From Hungatella hathewayi (GTDB lineage: Bacteria; Bacillota; Clostridia; Lachnospirales; Lachnospiraceae), in NCBI GenBank assembly GCA_025149285.1, contig CP102274.1:3374001-3438000 (forward strand): 64,000 nucleotides of DNA. Direction: 5' to 3'. Each line of letters opens with the position of its first letter. Position 1 is the stretch's first letter. Shown here one piece after another: positions 44,630 through 53,105 of the stretch. Made by a program: the position numbers and the translations under genes. The notes beneath the pieces were generated by a model. That model was given only the letters and a program-made list of their open reading frames with translations, made no database searches and was not told the DNA's origin.

Positions 44630-44733
44630 GTAATCGCCTCCAGTCCAGGTTATCTTCTTTGCAGGTATATTATACAACGTTCAGCGGTATATGTCCAGAT
44701 TTTTCCTCTTGTTTTTAAAACTTTAATTGCAGT

Positions 44734-46359
44734 TTAATCTCCGAGTATATTCCTGATTCTCACCGGAGTTCTGTAATTCCAGGTAGAGATCTTGATGCCG
44801 CTTCTTCGGCTGGCCGCGTTAACAATCTGTCCATTTCCGATGTAGATTCCAACATGATTGATAGTACCTTTACTGTTTGCATAGAACACCAGATCGCCCG
44901 GCCGCATCTCACTGGATTTCACTGCTTTTCCCATATTCGCCTGTGATCCTGAATAATGGGGAAGGCTGATTCCAAAATGGCCGAATACGGAAAGGGTAAA
45001 TCCGGAACAGTCTGCTCCTTTTGTTAAGCTGGTGCCGCCCCATACATAGGGATTTCCCAAAAACTGGAGAGCATAATTAACAATCTGGGTTCTGAGAGAA
45101 GCGGCAGCATTCGCCTTTTCCTCCAGCGGTGAAAACTTAATTGCTTCAGGAAGCGCATATCGAACATCCACGTAATCAGAAGCAACGTAAGCGTTGCTGT
45201 CCTCCTCCAGCTCAATCTCCACCCAGCCGTCAATCTGCTTTAACACCGGATATTTCTCATTATTGGAAATCTGGGTCCATATCTTGGAATCCGTAGACGG
45301 TTCGGAACGGGCATTCAGCATATCCGTGTTCACAATCGCCATCAGTTCTGCAACCTTCAGCGCCTCATCCTTCGCCGGCTGACCAGTCAGAATGTAATCC
45401 GATTTTACGTAACCGGTGATCTTGCCAGACTGGATCTTGTACCAGCCGTTGTCCGTAGTCTCAAGAATATTGCCGGCCGCCTTGCTGGGCATCTTGGCGA
45501 TAATCTTGCCATTCTCGCTGGGCTCTTCTCTCACGTTGAGATAGTTGTCCACATCCGAAATTCCTATGTTTTTGTACATGTTAAAAATCATGGCCTTCAA
45601 ATCCAGTTTTCTGGCCTCATTTAACGCATACTCCAGCTTCACGTAATCAGCCGACATATAACCGGAGGGAATCTGTACCCAGCCATCCAACTGATCGATC
45701 ACCTCATACCGCTCGTTTAACAGCCCCTGACCCACAACATCTGATGTGGTATTGGCCTCTTTTCTGATATTTAAATTATCTACCTGCACGATCGCGCGCA
45801 GTGAAACAAGGTCATAAGCCTTCGTCTTCGCTTCGTCACCTGTCAGGACATACTGGGAATCAATGTATCCTTCGATACCGCCGGAGGAGATCTTGTACCA
45901 TCCCTCCTGGGTACTGTCTAAAATTTCGCAGGCACTGTCTCCCATCAGCTTGCCCACGATGTCCGCCGATGTGTTCGGTTCTTTTCTCACATTCAGATAT
46001 CCGGACACCTGCACAATTCCAAGATTCTGGTAAGAATCGACGACGGCCTTTTTTTCTTCCTCTGTCTTCTTTGCCTGTGCTTCGGCCTCAGACTCCTCTG
46101 CTTCCTTGGCATCAATCGTCAGCTGGTCAGACTCTTCCCCCTGACTTCCTGTCTCTTCTGTCGCTGCAGTCTTTTCCGCCCCTGCCGAGACGCGCTTCGC
46201 TATGGCCTTCCCGGCAAATATGATGATTACCACCACCACGATCGCAATCGCCGCCAGAATGAGATATCTTTCGTAATCATTCTTATTACGTTTTTTTCTG
46301 GCTTTGTTCAAACGAACAACGTAATCTTTTTTTTCACTTTTATCGCTTTTGTTTTCCAT
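44734..46359 (-). CDS. SH3-domain NlpC/P60 cell-wall hydrolase
   Basis: A 541-residue peptidoglycan endopeptidase. A cytosolic basic N-terminus is followed by a TM anchor (31-51) and a Glu/Ala-rich spacer. Four bacterial SH3 domains follow, each with a LN(V/I/A)R core (first: VSGYLNVRKEPNTSADIVGK). The catalytic NlpC/P60 domain comes last, with Cys451 in GADCSGF, His502 in NHVGIYIG and a polar third residue after it. It likely cuts D-Glu-DAP bonds outside the membrane. It has its own extended -10 promoter. The gene is intact. Confidence 0.92.
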   Translation of the reverse strand: MENKSDKSEKKDYVVRLNKARKKRNKNDYERYLILAAIAIVVVVIIIFAGKAIAKRVSAGAEKTAATEETGSQGEESDQLTIDAKEAEESEAEAQAKKTEEEKKAVVDSYQNLGIVQVSGYLNVRKEPNTSADIVGKLMGDSACEILDSTQEGWYKISSGGIEGYIDSQYVLTGDEAKTKAYDLVSLRAIVQVDNLNIRKEANTTSDVVGQGLLNERYEVIDQLDGWVQIPSGYMSADYVKLEYALNEARKLDLKAMIFNMYKNIGISDVDNYLNVREEPSENGKIIAKMPSKAAGNILETTDNGWYKIQSGKITGYVKSDYILTGQPAKDEALKVAELMAIVNTDMLNARSEPSTDSKIWTQISNNEKYPVLKQIDGWVEIELEEDSNAYVASDYVDVRYALPEAIKFSPLEEKANAAASLRTQIVNYALQFLGNPYVWGGTSLTKGADCSGFTLSVFGHFGISLPHYSGSQANMGKAVKSSEMRPGDLVFYANSKGTINHVGIYIGNGQIVNAASRRSGIKISTWNYRTPVRIRNILGD

Positions 46360-46431
46360 TCTGTAATATTCACTCCATCATCGTTTTTGGCTTTTAAAAC
46401 TGTCAAGTCAGACTACGAGCCTATCCGCATA

Positions 46432-46440
46432 AGTATAGCA
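46432..46440 (-). promoter_or_regulatory. Extended -10 promoter of the NlpC/P60 gene
   Basis: The minus strand reads TGCTATACT (complement of 46432-46440): a TGn extension plus TATACT. No good -35 is visible at 17 bases, as is common for extended -10 promoters. The leader would be about 65 bases. Other bases of the 46360-46649 gap are AT-rich and show only the terminator below. Confidence 0.55.
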
Positions 46441-46573
46441 TAATTTGTCGGTAATTGCGATATAGAAAGAATAAATAATTATTAAGATTATGTAACAATT
46501 ATGTAACATAATCAGATGTACCCGGTGCAGAACCGCATTTACAGCGGCAGTGTCCCACTTGCACCGCAGCAGC

Positions 46574-46621
46574 AAAAAAGCGGCAGAATCCAGCCGGACT
46601 GTTCCGGTCAATTCCTGCCGC
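46574..46621 (-). terminator. Terminator of the ABC transporter operon
   Basis: On the minus strand GCGGCAG (46615-46621) pairs with CTGCCGC (46580-46586), with an inner CCGG/CCGG stem, followed by TTTTTT. It lies ~30 bases after the ATPase stop. Confidence 0.85.
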
Positions 46622-46649
46622 CTCATTTTGGCAGCCACACTGATAGCTG

Positions 46650-47447
46650 CTACTTCGCCAGAATCATACGGTCGTTGGCAAACTCCTCACCGCTTGCTTC
46701 TTCGAATTTCTTTAAGAGGTCATCTACCTCCAGCTTTTTCTTCTCGTCTCCGGACACGTCATAGATAATCCTGCCTTCATGCATCATGACAAGGCGGTTA
46801 CCAATGGAGATGGCATCTTTCATGTTGTGTGTAATCATTAAGGTCGTTAAGTTCTGCTCCTCCACGATCTCCTGCGTGATCTCCAATACCTTTTTAGCCG
46901 TCTTCGGATCCAGTGCCGCGGTATGTTCATCCAGAAGAAGCAGCTTCGGTTTCTGAAGCGTCGCCATCAGGAGCGTCAGCGCCTGCCTCTGGCCGCCGGA
47001 TAAAAGGCCCACCTTATTCGTCATACGGGTCTGCAGCCCCAGCCCCAGCTTCATCAATGCATCGTGGTAGAAGTCCTTTTCATTGGCCTTGATCCCCCAG
47101 CCCAGACCGCGCCTCTGGCCGCGCCGGAATGCGAGAGCCATATTTTCCTGAATCTCCATCCCCGCAGCCGTGCCCATCATAGGGTCCTGGAAGACTCTGC
47201 CGATGTAGCGGGCACGTTTATATTCCGGTTCCCTGGAAATATTGACTCCGTCGATCTCAATCTTTCCGGAGTCGATGGGATAGACACCTGCAATCATGTT
47301 GAGCATCGTGGATTTTCCAGCGCCGTTGCCGCCGATAACCGTTACAAAATCTCCCTCATCCAGATGCAGGTTAATTCCGTTTAACGCTTTTTTCTCATTG
47401 ATTGTATTCTTGTTAAAAGTCTTTCGGACATTTTTAATTTCCAGCAT
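46650..47447 (-). CDS. ABC transporter ATPase of a TrpXYZ-type uptake system
   Basis: A 265-residue ATPase with Walker A GGNGAGKST, Q-loop VFQDPMMGTA, signature LLSGGQRQALTL, Walker B LLLLDEHTAALD and switch His in MITHNM. It follows the permease gene by two bases. The trio with PF04392 binding protein and LIV-like permease is the set called TrpXYZ in some Firmicutes. No tryptophan T-box or other specific regulator is seen, so the ligand is open. Confidence 0.9.
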   Translation of the reverse strand: MLEIKNVRKTFNKNTINEKKALNGINLHLDEGDFVTVIGGNGAGKSTMLNMIAGVYPIDSGKIEIDGVNISREPEYKRARYIGRVFQDPMMGTAAGMEIQENMALAFRRGQRRGLGWGIKANEKDFYHDALMKLGLGLQTRMTNKVGLLSGGQRQALTLLMATLQKPKLLLLDEHTAALDPKTAKKVLEITQEIVEEQNLTTLMITHNMKDAISIGNRLVMMHEGRIIYDVSGDEKKKLEVDDLLKKFEEASGEEFANDRMILAK

Positions 47448-47449
47448 GC

Positions 47450-48364
47450 TTATTCTCCCCCTTCCGTGTAAGCTTTTTTAAGACGCCATTTTCTTACCAC
47501 GACAGGAACACAGAGAGCAACTGCAACGATCACTGCGGAAAGCAGCTTCATATCGTTGGCATTCATGCCCATTCTCAGTACCACTGCGCGGATTACAAAG
47601 TAAATGACAGAACCTACGACAGCCGAGGTCAGCTTGCTGCCAAAGGAACGAAGCCGTCCCATCAATACATCACCGATGACAATGGCGGCCAGACCGATCA
47701 CGATCGCGCCGGTTCCCATGCCGATGTCCGCGTACTTCTGGCTCTGGCATACAAGAGCGCCGGATAAGCCTACGAGGCCGTTGCTGATGGTCAGCGCCAG
47801 CAGCTTGGTCCAGTTCGTGTTCACCCCCTGGGCCCGGATCATCGCTTCATTATTGCCGGTAGCCCGCATGGCGCTTCCGATCTCCGTACCAAAGAACCAG
47901 TACAGAAAAGCGATCATCAATACAGCGACTCCAATTCCCAGCAGAAGGGACGCAAGCTGTTTGTTGATTCCTGTCCAGCCTATAATTTTGGAGAAGATCG
48001 TATCGGTCTTTAACAGCGGCACATTGCTCTTGCCGCCCATGATCCGCAGATTGATGGACCACAGCCCGATCTGCGTCAGAATTCCTGCAAGAATCGCAGG
48101 TATCTCAAACACCGTATGTAAGAATCCCGTCACCGCTCCTGCCGCCATACCGGCTGCTGCCGCTATAATCAGGGCGATCCAGGGATCCACCCCTTTGTTT
48201 AACACCATAACGGCACAGACACAGCCGCCCAGGGCAAAGCTTCCATCCACCGTTAAATCGGCGATATCCAAAAGCTTGTAAGTAATGTAAACCCCCAGTA
48301 CCATAATTCCCCATAAAACTCCCTGCACTACCGCGTCCTGAAGGGATACCAGTAAACCGTTCAT
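47450..48364 (-). CDS. ABC transporter permease (TrpY-like)
   Basis: A 304-residue permease with eight or so TM helices. It resembles the BPD_transp_2 (branched-chain amino acid LivH-like) fold: ADLTVDGSFALGGCVCAVMV near the N-terminus and ALTISNGLVGLSGALVCQSQKYADIGMG later. It lies between the binding-protein gene (175-base gap containing long hairpins) and the ATPase gene (2-base gap). Confidence 0.9.
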   Translation of the reverse strand: MNGLLVSLQDAVVQGVLWGIMVLGVYITYKLLDIADLTVDGSFALGGCVCAVMVLNKGVDPWIALIIAAAAGMAAGAVTGFLHTVFEIPAILAGILTQIGLWSINLRIMGGKSNVPLLKTDTIFSKIIGWTGINKQLASLLLGIGVAVLMIAFLYWFFGTEIGSAMRATGNNEAMIRAQGVNTNWTKLLALTISNGLVGLSGALVCQSQKYADIGMGTGAIVIGLAAIVIGDVLMGRLRSFGSKLTSAVVGSVIYFVIRAVVLRMGMNANDMKLLSAVIVAVALCVPVVVRKWRLKKAYTEGGE

Positions 48365-48428
48365 TCAACCATTCCTCCGCATCTTTATCTTTCCGGCATA
48401 ATCAGTCTTAAGCGCTCATGATAACGCT

Positions 48429-48520
48429 CATAAATGCCTTACATAAAGAATACACTCCCGCATTCTTTATGTAAAGCATTTATGTAGAAACAGACAGATG
48501 CCTGCCACCGCTGGCATCTG
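48429..48520 (-). repeat. Two hairpins between binding-protein and permease genes
   Basis: The first is a 23-base inverted repeat with one mismatch (48429-48451 with 48462-48484) around a 10-base loop. The second is CAGATGCC (48495-48502) with GGCATCTG (48513-48520). They lie just after the binding-protein stop. They would protect its mRNA from 3' decay or partly stop transcription, giving more binding protein than permease, a usual need in ABC operons. Confidence 0.65.
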
Positions 48521-48539
48521 CCTGCTTAAAAATATTCTC

Positions 48540-49592
48540 TTATTTGAGACCGGATACGTCGATGTTAAGCGCCGCCGCCGTATCTTCGTTGACAGTCAGA
48601 TTGCACTTATCTGCCGGCAGATATTCGATCGGCATCTGAGAGATATCAGCTCCCTCTGTCAGAACTCTGACTGCCTGCTGGCCGGTCAAGTATCCCAGCT
48701 GGAAGTAGTCAATTCCATATGTAGCCAATCCGCCGGCGTCCACCATGCCTTCTTCCCCGCAGATAACCGGAATTCCGTTATCAATCGCTACCATGCCGAC
48801 AGTCGCCATGCCAGCTGCAATGGTGTTGTCTGTCGGAGCGTAGATCGCATCCACATTACCTACCATGGAAGTAACAACCGTCTGAAGCTCGTTGGAATTC
48901 GAAACCGTGTAGTCAACCGCTTTCATTCCCTTCGCTTCGATCGCTTCTCTGGCCATCTTGGCCTGGATCTCAGAATTGGATTCCGCTGAACAGTAAAGGA
49001 CGCCAACCGTCTGCGCATCCGGAAGAATCTGCTTTAATAAATCGATCTGCTCCTTTACCGGAGTTAAGTCAGAAGTGCCGCTGACATTACCGCCGGGAAC
49101 GTCGTTGCTTGCAACCAGATCAGATTCCGCAGGATCCGTTACCGCAGTAATCAGAACCGGAATATCCGTCGTTGCACCGGCAACAGCCTGTGCAGCCGGA
49201 GTCGCAATCGCAAGAATCAGATCGTCGCCGTCATTCACCAGCTTGCTGGCGATGGTCTGACAGGTCGGCTGATCGCCGGAGGCGTTCTGCTGATCCACCG
49301 TATAGTTAATTCCGGCGTCATCAAGCGCCTGGATAAATCCCTTGTTTGCCGCATCCAGTGCGGAGTGCTGTACCAGCTGAAGTACGCCGATCTTAAACTG
49401 CTTTCCATCATCCGTCTTAGCCGCTTCCGCAGTTGTCTCTTCTGCCTCCGTGTCAGCCGCGGAGGAAGCCGCTTCTGCTGTCGTTGTCTCAGGCGCCTTC
49501 GTTGTCTCTGCCGGCTTGCTGCCGCATGCCGTTAAGGACATCATCATGGCTCCCACCAGGATGAGTGATGCCGCTTTTGCTGTTTTTTTCAT
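48540..49592 (-). CDS. ABC transporter substrate-binding lipoprotein, PF04392 (TrpX-like)
   Basis: A 350-residue lipoprotein. It has the signal peptide MKKTAKAASLILVGAMMMS, lipobox LTAC, an Ala/Thr/Glu-rich spacer, then a two-lobe periplasmic fold (IGVLQLVQHSALDAANKGF; ASGDQPTCQTIASKL; YAPTDNTIAAGMATV). The family contains tryptophan/tyrosine-type binders and many with no known ligand. ATG 49592 is taken because GGAG is nine bases upstream; ATG 49598 is possible. It is first in its operon, after a near-consensus promoter. Confidence 0.9.
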   Translation of the reverse strand: MKKTAKAASLILVGAMMMSLTACGSKPAETTKAPETTTAEAASSAADTEAEETTAEAAKTDDGKQFKIGVLQLVQHSALDAANKGFIQALDDAGINYTVDQQNASGDQPTCQTIASKLVNDGDDLILAIATPAAQAVAGATTDIPVLITAVTDPAESDLVASNDVPGGNVSGTSDLTPVKEQIDLLKQILPDAQTVGVLYCSAESNSEIQAKMAREAIEAKGMKAVDYTVSNSNELQTVVTSMVGNVDAIYAPTDNTIAAGMATVGMVAIDNGIPVICGEEGMVDAGGLATYGIDYFQLGYLTGQQAVRVLTEGADISQMPIEYLPADKCNLTVNEDTAAALNIDVSGLK

Positions 49593-49644
49593 AACCATTC
49601 TCTCCTCTTCTTCACAAATCTCGTTCGATCTGAACTTAATTGGT

Positions 49645-49673
49645 ATCATACTACAAAAAATCCGCCCCGTCAA
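49645..49673 (-). promoter_or_regulatory. Promoter of the TrpXYZ-type operon
   Basis: On the minus strand TTGACG (complement of 49668-49673), exactly 17 bases, then TATGAT (complement of 49645-49650). The start would be near 49638, leaving a ~45-base leader too short for a T-box or riboswitch. Confidence 0.85.
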
Positions 49674-49762
49674 TTTCATCGCATTAATTTTATGTGTGTT
49701 TAACGCATTAAAGTGTATTTTTGTTAAAAATGCCGAAAACAGAGAAATGGTTTTATCACTTT

Positions 49763-50641
49763 TTACCCGGCCAGAAATCCGTTTCCTATAATCTCGCTGG
49801 AATTGGAAATCAGAATAAAGGCGCTGGGTTCCACTCGCCTGATATAGTTTCTGAGTTTTAATGCCTGGGACCGCTTCATGGTGGTCAGAACCACGGTCTT
49901 CCGGTGATGGGTAAACGCTCCCTGCGCCTCATACACCGTCGCGCTCCGGTTCAGACCATTAATTATATAGTCGCAGATCGGCCCCGGATCGTCACAAATG
50001 ATGCTGAAGCATTTACAAAGATTGATATTCTCGATCACATCGTCAATGACCAGTGATTTTGCCATAAGTCCGAGGGAGGAAAACAGTCCCGTCTCCGGTC
50101 CGAATACAAAGAACGCCATAATCACTGCAGCCATATCCACAACAAGCAGCACCGTGCCAATGTTGCAGCTCGTATACTTTTTCAGAATCATCGCCACGAT
50201 ATCGGTTCCGCCGCTGGAGGCGCCGATATGAAACAGGAGCGCCGAGCCGACTCCCGGAAGCAGAATCGCAAAGATCAGTTCCAGCAGAGGCTCTCTGGTC
50301 AGCGGGCGGACCATCGGGCACGTCCGTTCTAAAAATGAGAGGGTAAATGACATCAGGATGCTGGCGTAAACCGTCTTCACGCCAAATCCGCGCCCTAAAA
50401 AAATAAAACCGGCCACTAAAAGCGCCATATTGACAATCGTCGTAAACTGACTTGCCGACCAGTGAGTCACCGCACTTACTACCGTGGCAAAACCCGTGAC
50501 ACCTCCGAAAGCAAAATTATTCGGGAATTTGAAGAAATAAATTCCGATGACCATAATCCAGATACTTCCTGTTATGATCCCATACTCCGCCAGTGTTCTG
50601 AGTGTTTTGTTTTCAATCTGTTTCATGACTTTGTCTGTCAT
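49763..50641 (-). CDS. YitT-family membrane protein with DUF2179 domain
   Basis: A 292-residue protein. There are about six TM helices in the first ~200 residues (YFFKFPNNFAFGGVTGFATVV is the family's opening motif, GASSGGTDIVAMIL another). A cytosolic DUF2179 domain (~215-285) includes GAFTHHRKTVVLTTMKRSQ. The family is widespread in Firmicutes with several copies per genome. Function is unknown, with transport suspected. Monocistronic: galT lies downstream of a separate terminator region. Confidence 0.9.
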   Translation of the reverse strand: MTDKVMKQIENKTLRTLAEYGIITGSIWIMVIGIYFFKFPNNFAFGGVTGFATVVSAVTHWSASQFTTIVNMALLVAGFIFLGRGFGVKTVYASILMSFTLSFLERTCPMVRPLTREPLLELIFAILLPGVGSALLFHIGASSGGTDIVAMILKKYTSCNIGTVLLVVDMAAVIMAFFVFGPETGLFSSLGLMAKSLVIDDVIENINLCKCFSIICDDPGPICDYIINGLNRSATVYEAQGAFTHHRKTVVLTTMKRSQALKLRNYIRRVEPSAFILISNSSEIIGNGFLAG

Positions 50642-50753
50642 CCCCGGCCTTTTCTTCCAGCCGGTCCCCCTTTTATCACGCTAGTAAATGAGAGGCATAC
50701 CTCTCATTCCCAATAGAATATAGCGCAATCAGATTACAATTACAAACACCAAA

Positions 50754-50799
50754 CAGGCTGACCCGGCCACAATAGTATGTCTGTGGCCGGATCAGCCTG
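50754..50799 (-). terminator. Terminator of galT
   Basis: On the minus strand, an about 18-bp stem with one mismatch joins CAGGCTGATCCGGCCACA to TGTGGCCGGGTCAGCCTG (50754-50799), followed by TTTGG. It sits 22 bases after the galT stop. The rest of 50642-50753 has no recognised feature. Confidence 0.85.
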
Positions 50800-50820
50800 C
50801 AAAAGTCAGTTTATATCACT

Positions 50821-52332
50821 TCAGGCTTCCACAAAGCCTGTACTGTGAAGGAAACGCCCAAACGCGGCTCTTCCCTTCTCGTCACACTTATAGACGCCCG
50901 CATCCTCAAGGACGCGCTCGAATACAAGGCCTACTTCCTTCTGAAGAATCTCGTCGATGGTTTCCTTCGTGATCTCCGGATAATTCGGCAGGAATTCCTC
51001 CACCCAGTCCGCATGTTTTTCGATCATTTCATTGCTGCGGATATCCTTCTTTTCCAGAATATACCCGGCCAGAAGGCTCAGCTCATCCTTCAGTCTGGAA
51101 GGAAGGACCGCCAGTCCCATAACCTCGATTAAACCGATATTCTCCTTCTTGATATGATGGAGCTCCTGATGCGGATGGTAAACGCCCAGCGGATACTCTT
51201 CCGTCGTAATATTGTTCCGGAGCACCAGGTCCAGTTCGTACATATCGCCCTTTTTCCTGGCGATGGGGGTGATTGTGTTATGCGGTTCCCCGCCGGTCTC
51301 CGCGTAAATAAATGCCTCCTCGTCTGTATAGCCTCTCCACGCCTGCAGAACCCGGTCTCCCAGCCGGATTAAGTCATCCGGATTCTTGCTGCGGGTTCTT
51401 AAGACAGCCATCGGCCATTTCACAATGCCGGCTTCCACGCCCGGGAAATCCTCCATCTCGTAATACTTCTCAATCGGCGCCTTCGCCATGGCAAAGGTAT
51501 AATTGCCGCCCTGGAAATGGTCATGGGACAGGATGGAACCGCCCACGATCGGGAGATCCGCGTTGGAGCCCAGGAAGTAGTGGGGGAACAGTTTGACGAA
51601 ATCAAACAGCTTGACAAAGGTGTCCTTCTCAATCTTCATCGGAATATGCTGGCCGTTAAACACAATGCAGTGTTCGTTATAGTAAACGTAAGGGGAGTAC
51701 TGAAAGCCCCATCTGCTGTCGTTAATTTTCAGACGAATGATCCTGTGGTTGTTCCGGGCGGGATGATTCGTTCTCCCGGCATAGCCCTCGTTCTCCATAC
51801 AGAGCTGACACTTGGGATAACCGCTCTGCTTCGCCAGCTTTGCCGCCGCAATGGCTTTCGGATCCTTCTCAGGCTTGGATAAGTTGACGGTAATGTCAAG
51901 ATCGCCATACTTCGTGGCCGTCACCCATCTCATATCCTTTTTGATGCGGTACCGTCTGATGTAATCGGAATCCTGACTCAGGTTATAATAATAATCCGTG
52001 GCTGCCTCCGGAGATTCCCCGTTATAGATGTCCCAGAATTTCTTCTCGATCTCACCAGGTCTCGGCATCAGGCAGTTCATCAGTTTTGTATCAAATAAAT
52101 CCCGGTATGTAATGCTGTCCTCCGGCAGAACGCCTGTCTCATGGGCATAATCCAGCAATTCCTTTAAAACGGATTCCAAGTCGGTCTCACTTAACTCACC
52201 CTCCGGTTCCTCATACTCGTCCATCCGCATCACGTCAAGAATCTGGTTCGTGGCATAGATCCTGTCGACCTCAGTAATCAGCCCTGTATCCATTCCGTAC
52301 TGCACCAGTTTCTTTATTGCCTCATAAATCAT
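50821..52332 (-). CDS. galT: UTP/UDP-glucose--hexose-1-phosphate uridylyltransferase (class 2 GalT)
   Basis: A 503-residue Leloir enzyme swapping UMP between UDP-glucose and galactose-1-phosphate. It is the long Firmicute class (GalT2), with PILSHDHFQGGNYTFAMAKAPIE-type sequence holding the HxH nucleophile region, and RNNHRIIRLKINDSRWGFQYSPY upstream. No galK or galE is adjacent. ATG 52332 (MIYEAIKKL) follows CAGGAGGGATTGGG. Its promoter overlaps a clear palindrome, so it is probably under sugar control. Confidence 0.93.
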   Translation of the reverse strand: MIYEAIKKLVQYGMDTGLITEVDRIYATNQILDVMRMDEYEEPEGELSETDLESVLKELLDYAHETGVLPEDSITYRDLFDTKLMNCLMPRPGEIEKKFWDIYNGESPEAATDYYYNLSQDSDYIRRYRIKKDMRWVTATKYGDLDITVNLSKPEKDPKAIAAAKLAKQSGYPKCQLCMENEGYAGRTNHPARNNHRIIRLKINDSRWGFQYSPYVYYNEHCIVFNGQHIPMKIEKDTFVKLFDFVKLFPHYFLGSNADLPIVGGSILSHDHFQGGNYTFAMAKAPIEKYYEMEDFPGVEAGIVKWPMAVLRTRSKNPDDLIRLGDRVLQAWRGYTDEEAFIYAETGGEPHNTITPIARKKGDMYELDLVLRNNITTEEYPLGVYHPHQELHHIKKENIGLIEVMGLAVLPSRLKDELSLLAGYILEKKDIRSNEMIEKHADWVEEFLPNYPEITKETIDEILQKEVGLVFERVLEDAGVYKCDEKGRAAFGRFLHSTGFVEA

Positions 52333-52360
52333 CCCAATCCCTCCTGTTTTCTTCATGACT

Positions 52361-52400
52361 GTGTTCCCTCTATTATAACTTGAGGGAACACGTAAAACAA
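52361..52400 (-). promoter_or_regulatory. galT promoter with overlapping palindromic operator
   Basis: On the minus strand TTGTTT (complement of 52395-52400), 17 bases, then TATAAT (complement of 52372-52377). A perfect inverted repeat GTGTTCCCTC (52361-52370) and GAGGGAACAC (52382-52391) with an 11-base centre encloses the -10 box. A protein bound there would block the promoter, so a repressor is expected. No regulator gene is adjacent. Confidence 0.75.
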
Positions 52401-52420
52401 TACGATATCCTTTGTTTTTC

Positions 52421-52942
52421 CTATAATTTTTTTATAAAGCGCAAAAGGCGTTCCACAATCATCCCTCCGACGAGGCCAATCACAAGACCGGCTGCCGTTC
52501 CCGCAATCAGGAGCACAGGCAGATAAATAAATACCCCCGCCTGCTTCACCACCAGAGCTGCCACGCAGAGCTGGCCGATATTGTGGCCCACTCCGCCGAT
52601 GACGCTGATTCCCACTGAGCTGAACCACTCCCGCTTCTTACACAGGATCATCAAAAGAATACTCAGCCCCCAGCCGCCGAGGCTGTACAGCATACTAAAG
52701 ACATTTCCAAAGGTAAACGCCACCAGCACGATCCTGATCATGGAAACGGCTACGGTTCCGTAAATTCCAACTGTGTAGAGGCCCACGACCGTCACCAGAT
52801 TGGCAAGTCCCAGCTTTACGCCCGGAACCCCAAGGGAAATGGGGATCAGCGTCTCGACAAAGCTCAGTACAAAGGCGAGTGCAATCAGCATGCCGTAGAG
52901 CGCCGTCTTATGAGCAGGGCTTTGCTCCGTCTTTCCTGTCAT
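52421..52942 (-). CDS. Gx transporter-family membrane protein (EetB-like)
   Basis: A 173-residue protein with five or six TM helices (PF07456, old name heptaprenyl diphosphate synthase component I). Signatures are ETLIPISLGVPGVKLGLANLV, TFGNVFSMLYSLGGWGLS and GHNIGQLCVAALV. Such proteins recur next to FMN-binding and NusG-domain-II proteins; the Listeria electron-transfer gene eetB is of this type. Here it follows the FMN-binding repeat gene by ~160 bases including a terminator. Start is 52942 or 52945, behind GGAGG. Confidence 0.85.
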   Translation of the reverse strand: MTGKTEQSPAHKTALYGMLIALAFVLSFVETLIPISLGVPGVKLGLANLVTVVGLYTVGIYGTVAVSMIRIVLVAFTFGNVFSMLYSLGGWGLSILLMILCKKREWFSSVGISVIGGVGHNIGQLCVAALVVKQAGVFIYLPVLLIAGTAAGLVIGLVGGMIVERLLRFIKKL

Positions 52943-53047
52943 CATCTTACCTCCTGCTTCCAAGCACGTAAGCAGCCGTCTTATACCGCTTACGCGCGGT
53001 ATCTGTTTCTACCGCCTACCATCTTACCATACTTTCTGTATAAAATA

Positions 53048-53079
53048 CAATTGCCAGACTTCGAAAAGTCCGGCAATTG
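53048..53079. terminator. Terminator after the FMN-binding repeat gene
   Basis: CAATTGCC (53048-53055) pairs with GGCAATTG (53072-53079), with the inner GACTT/AAGTC stem. The minus strand continues TATTTTATAC and the plus strand TTTTAAA, so it can work both ways. Some read-through into the Gx transporter gene is likely needed. Confidence 0.75.
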
Positions 53080-53105
53080 TTTTAAATTTCATCAATCCTA
53101 ACTGC

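Noticed and set aside
49593..49762. Tryptophan T-box for the TrpXYZ-type operon
   Set aside because: The promoter at 49645-49673 leaves a leader of about 45 bases, far too short.
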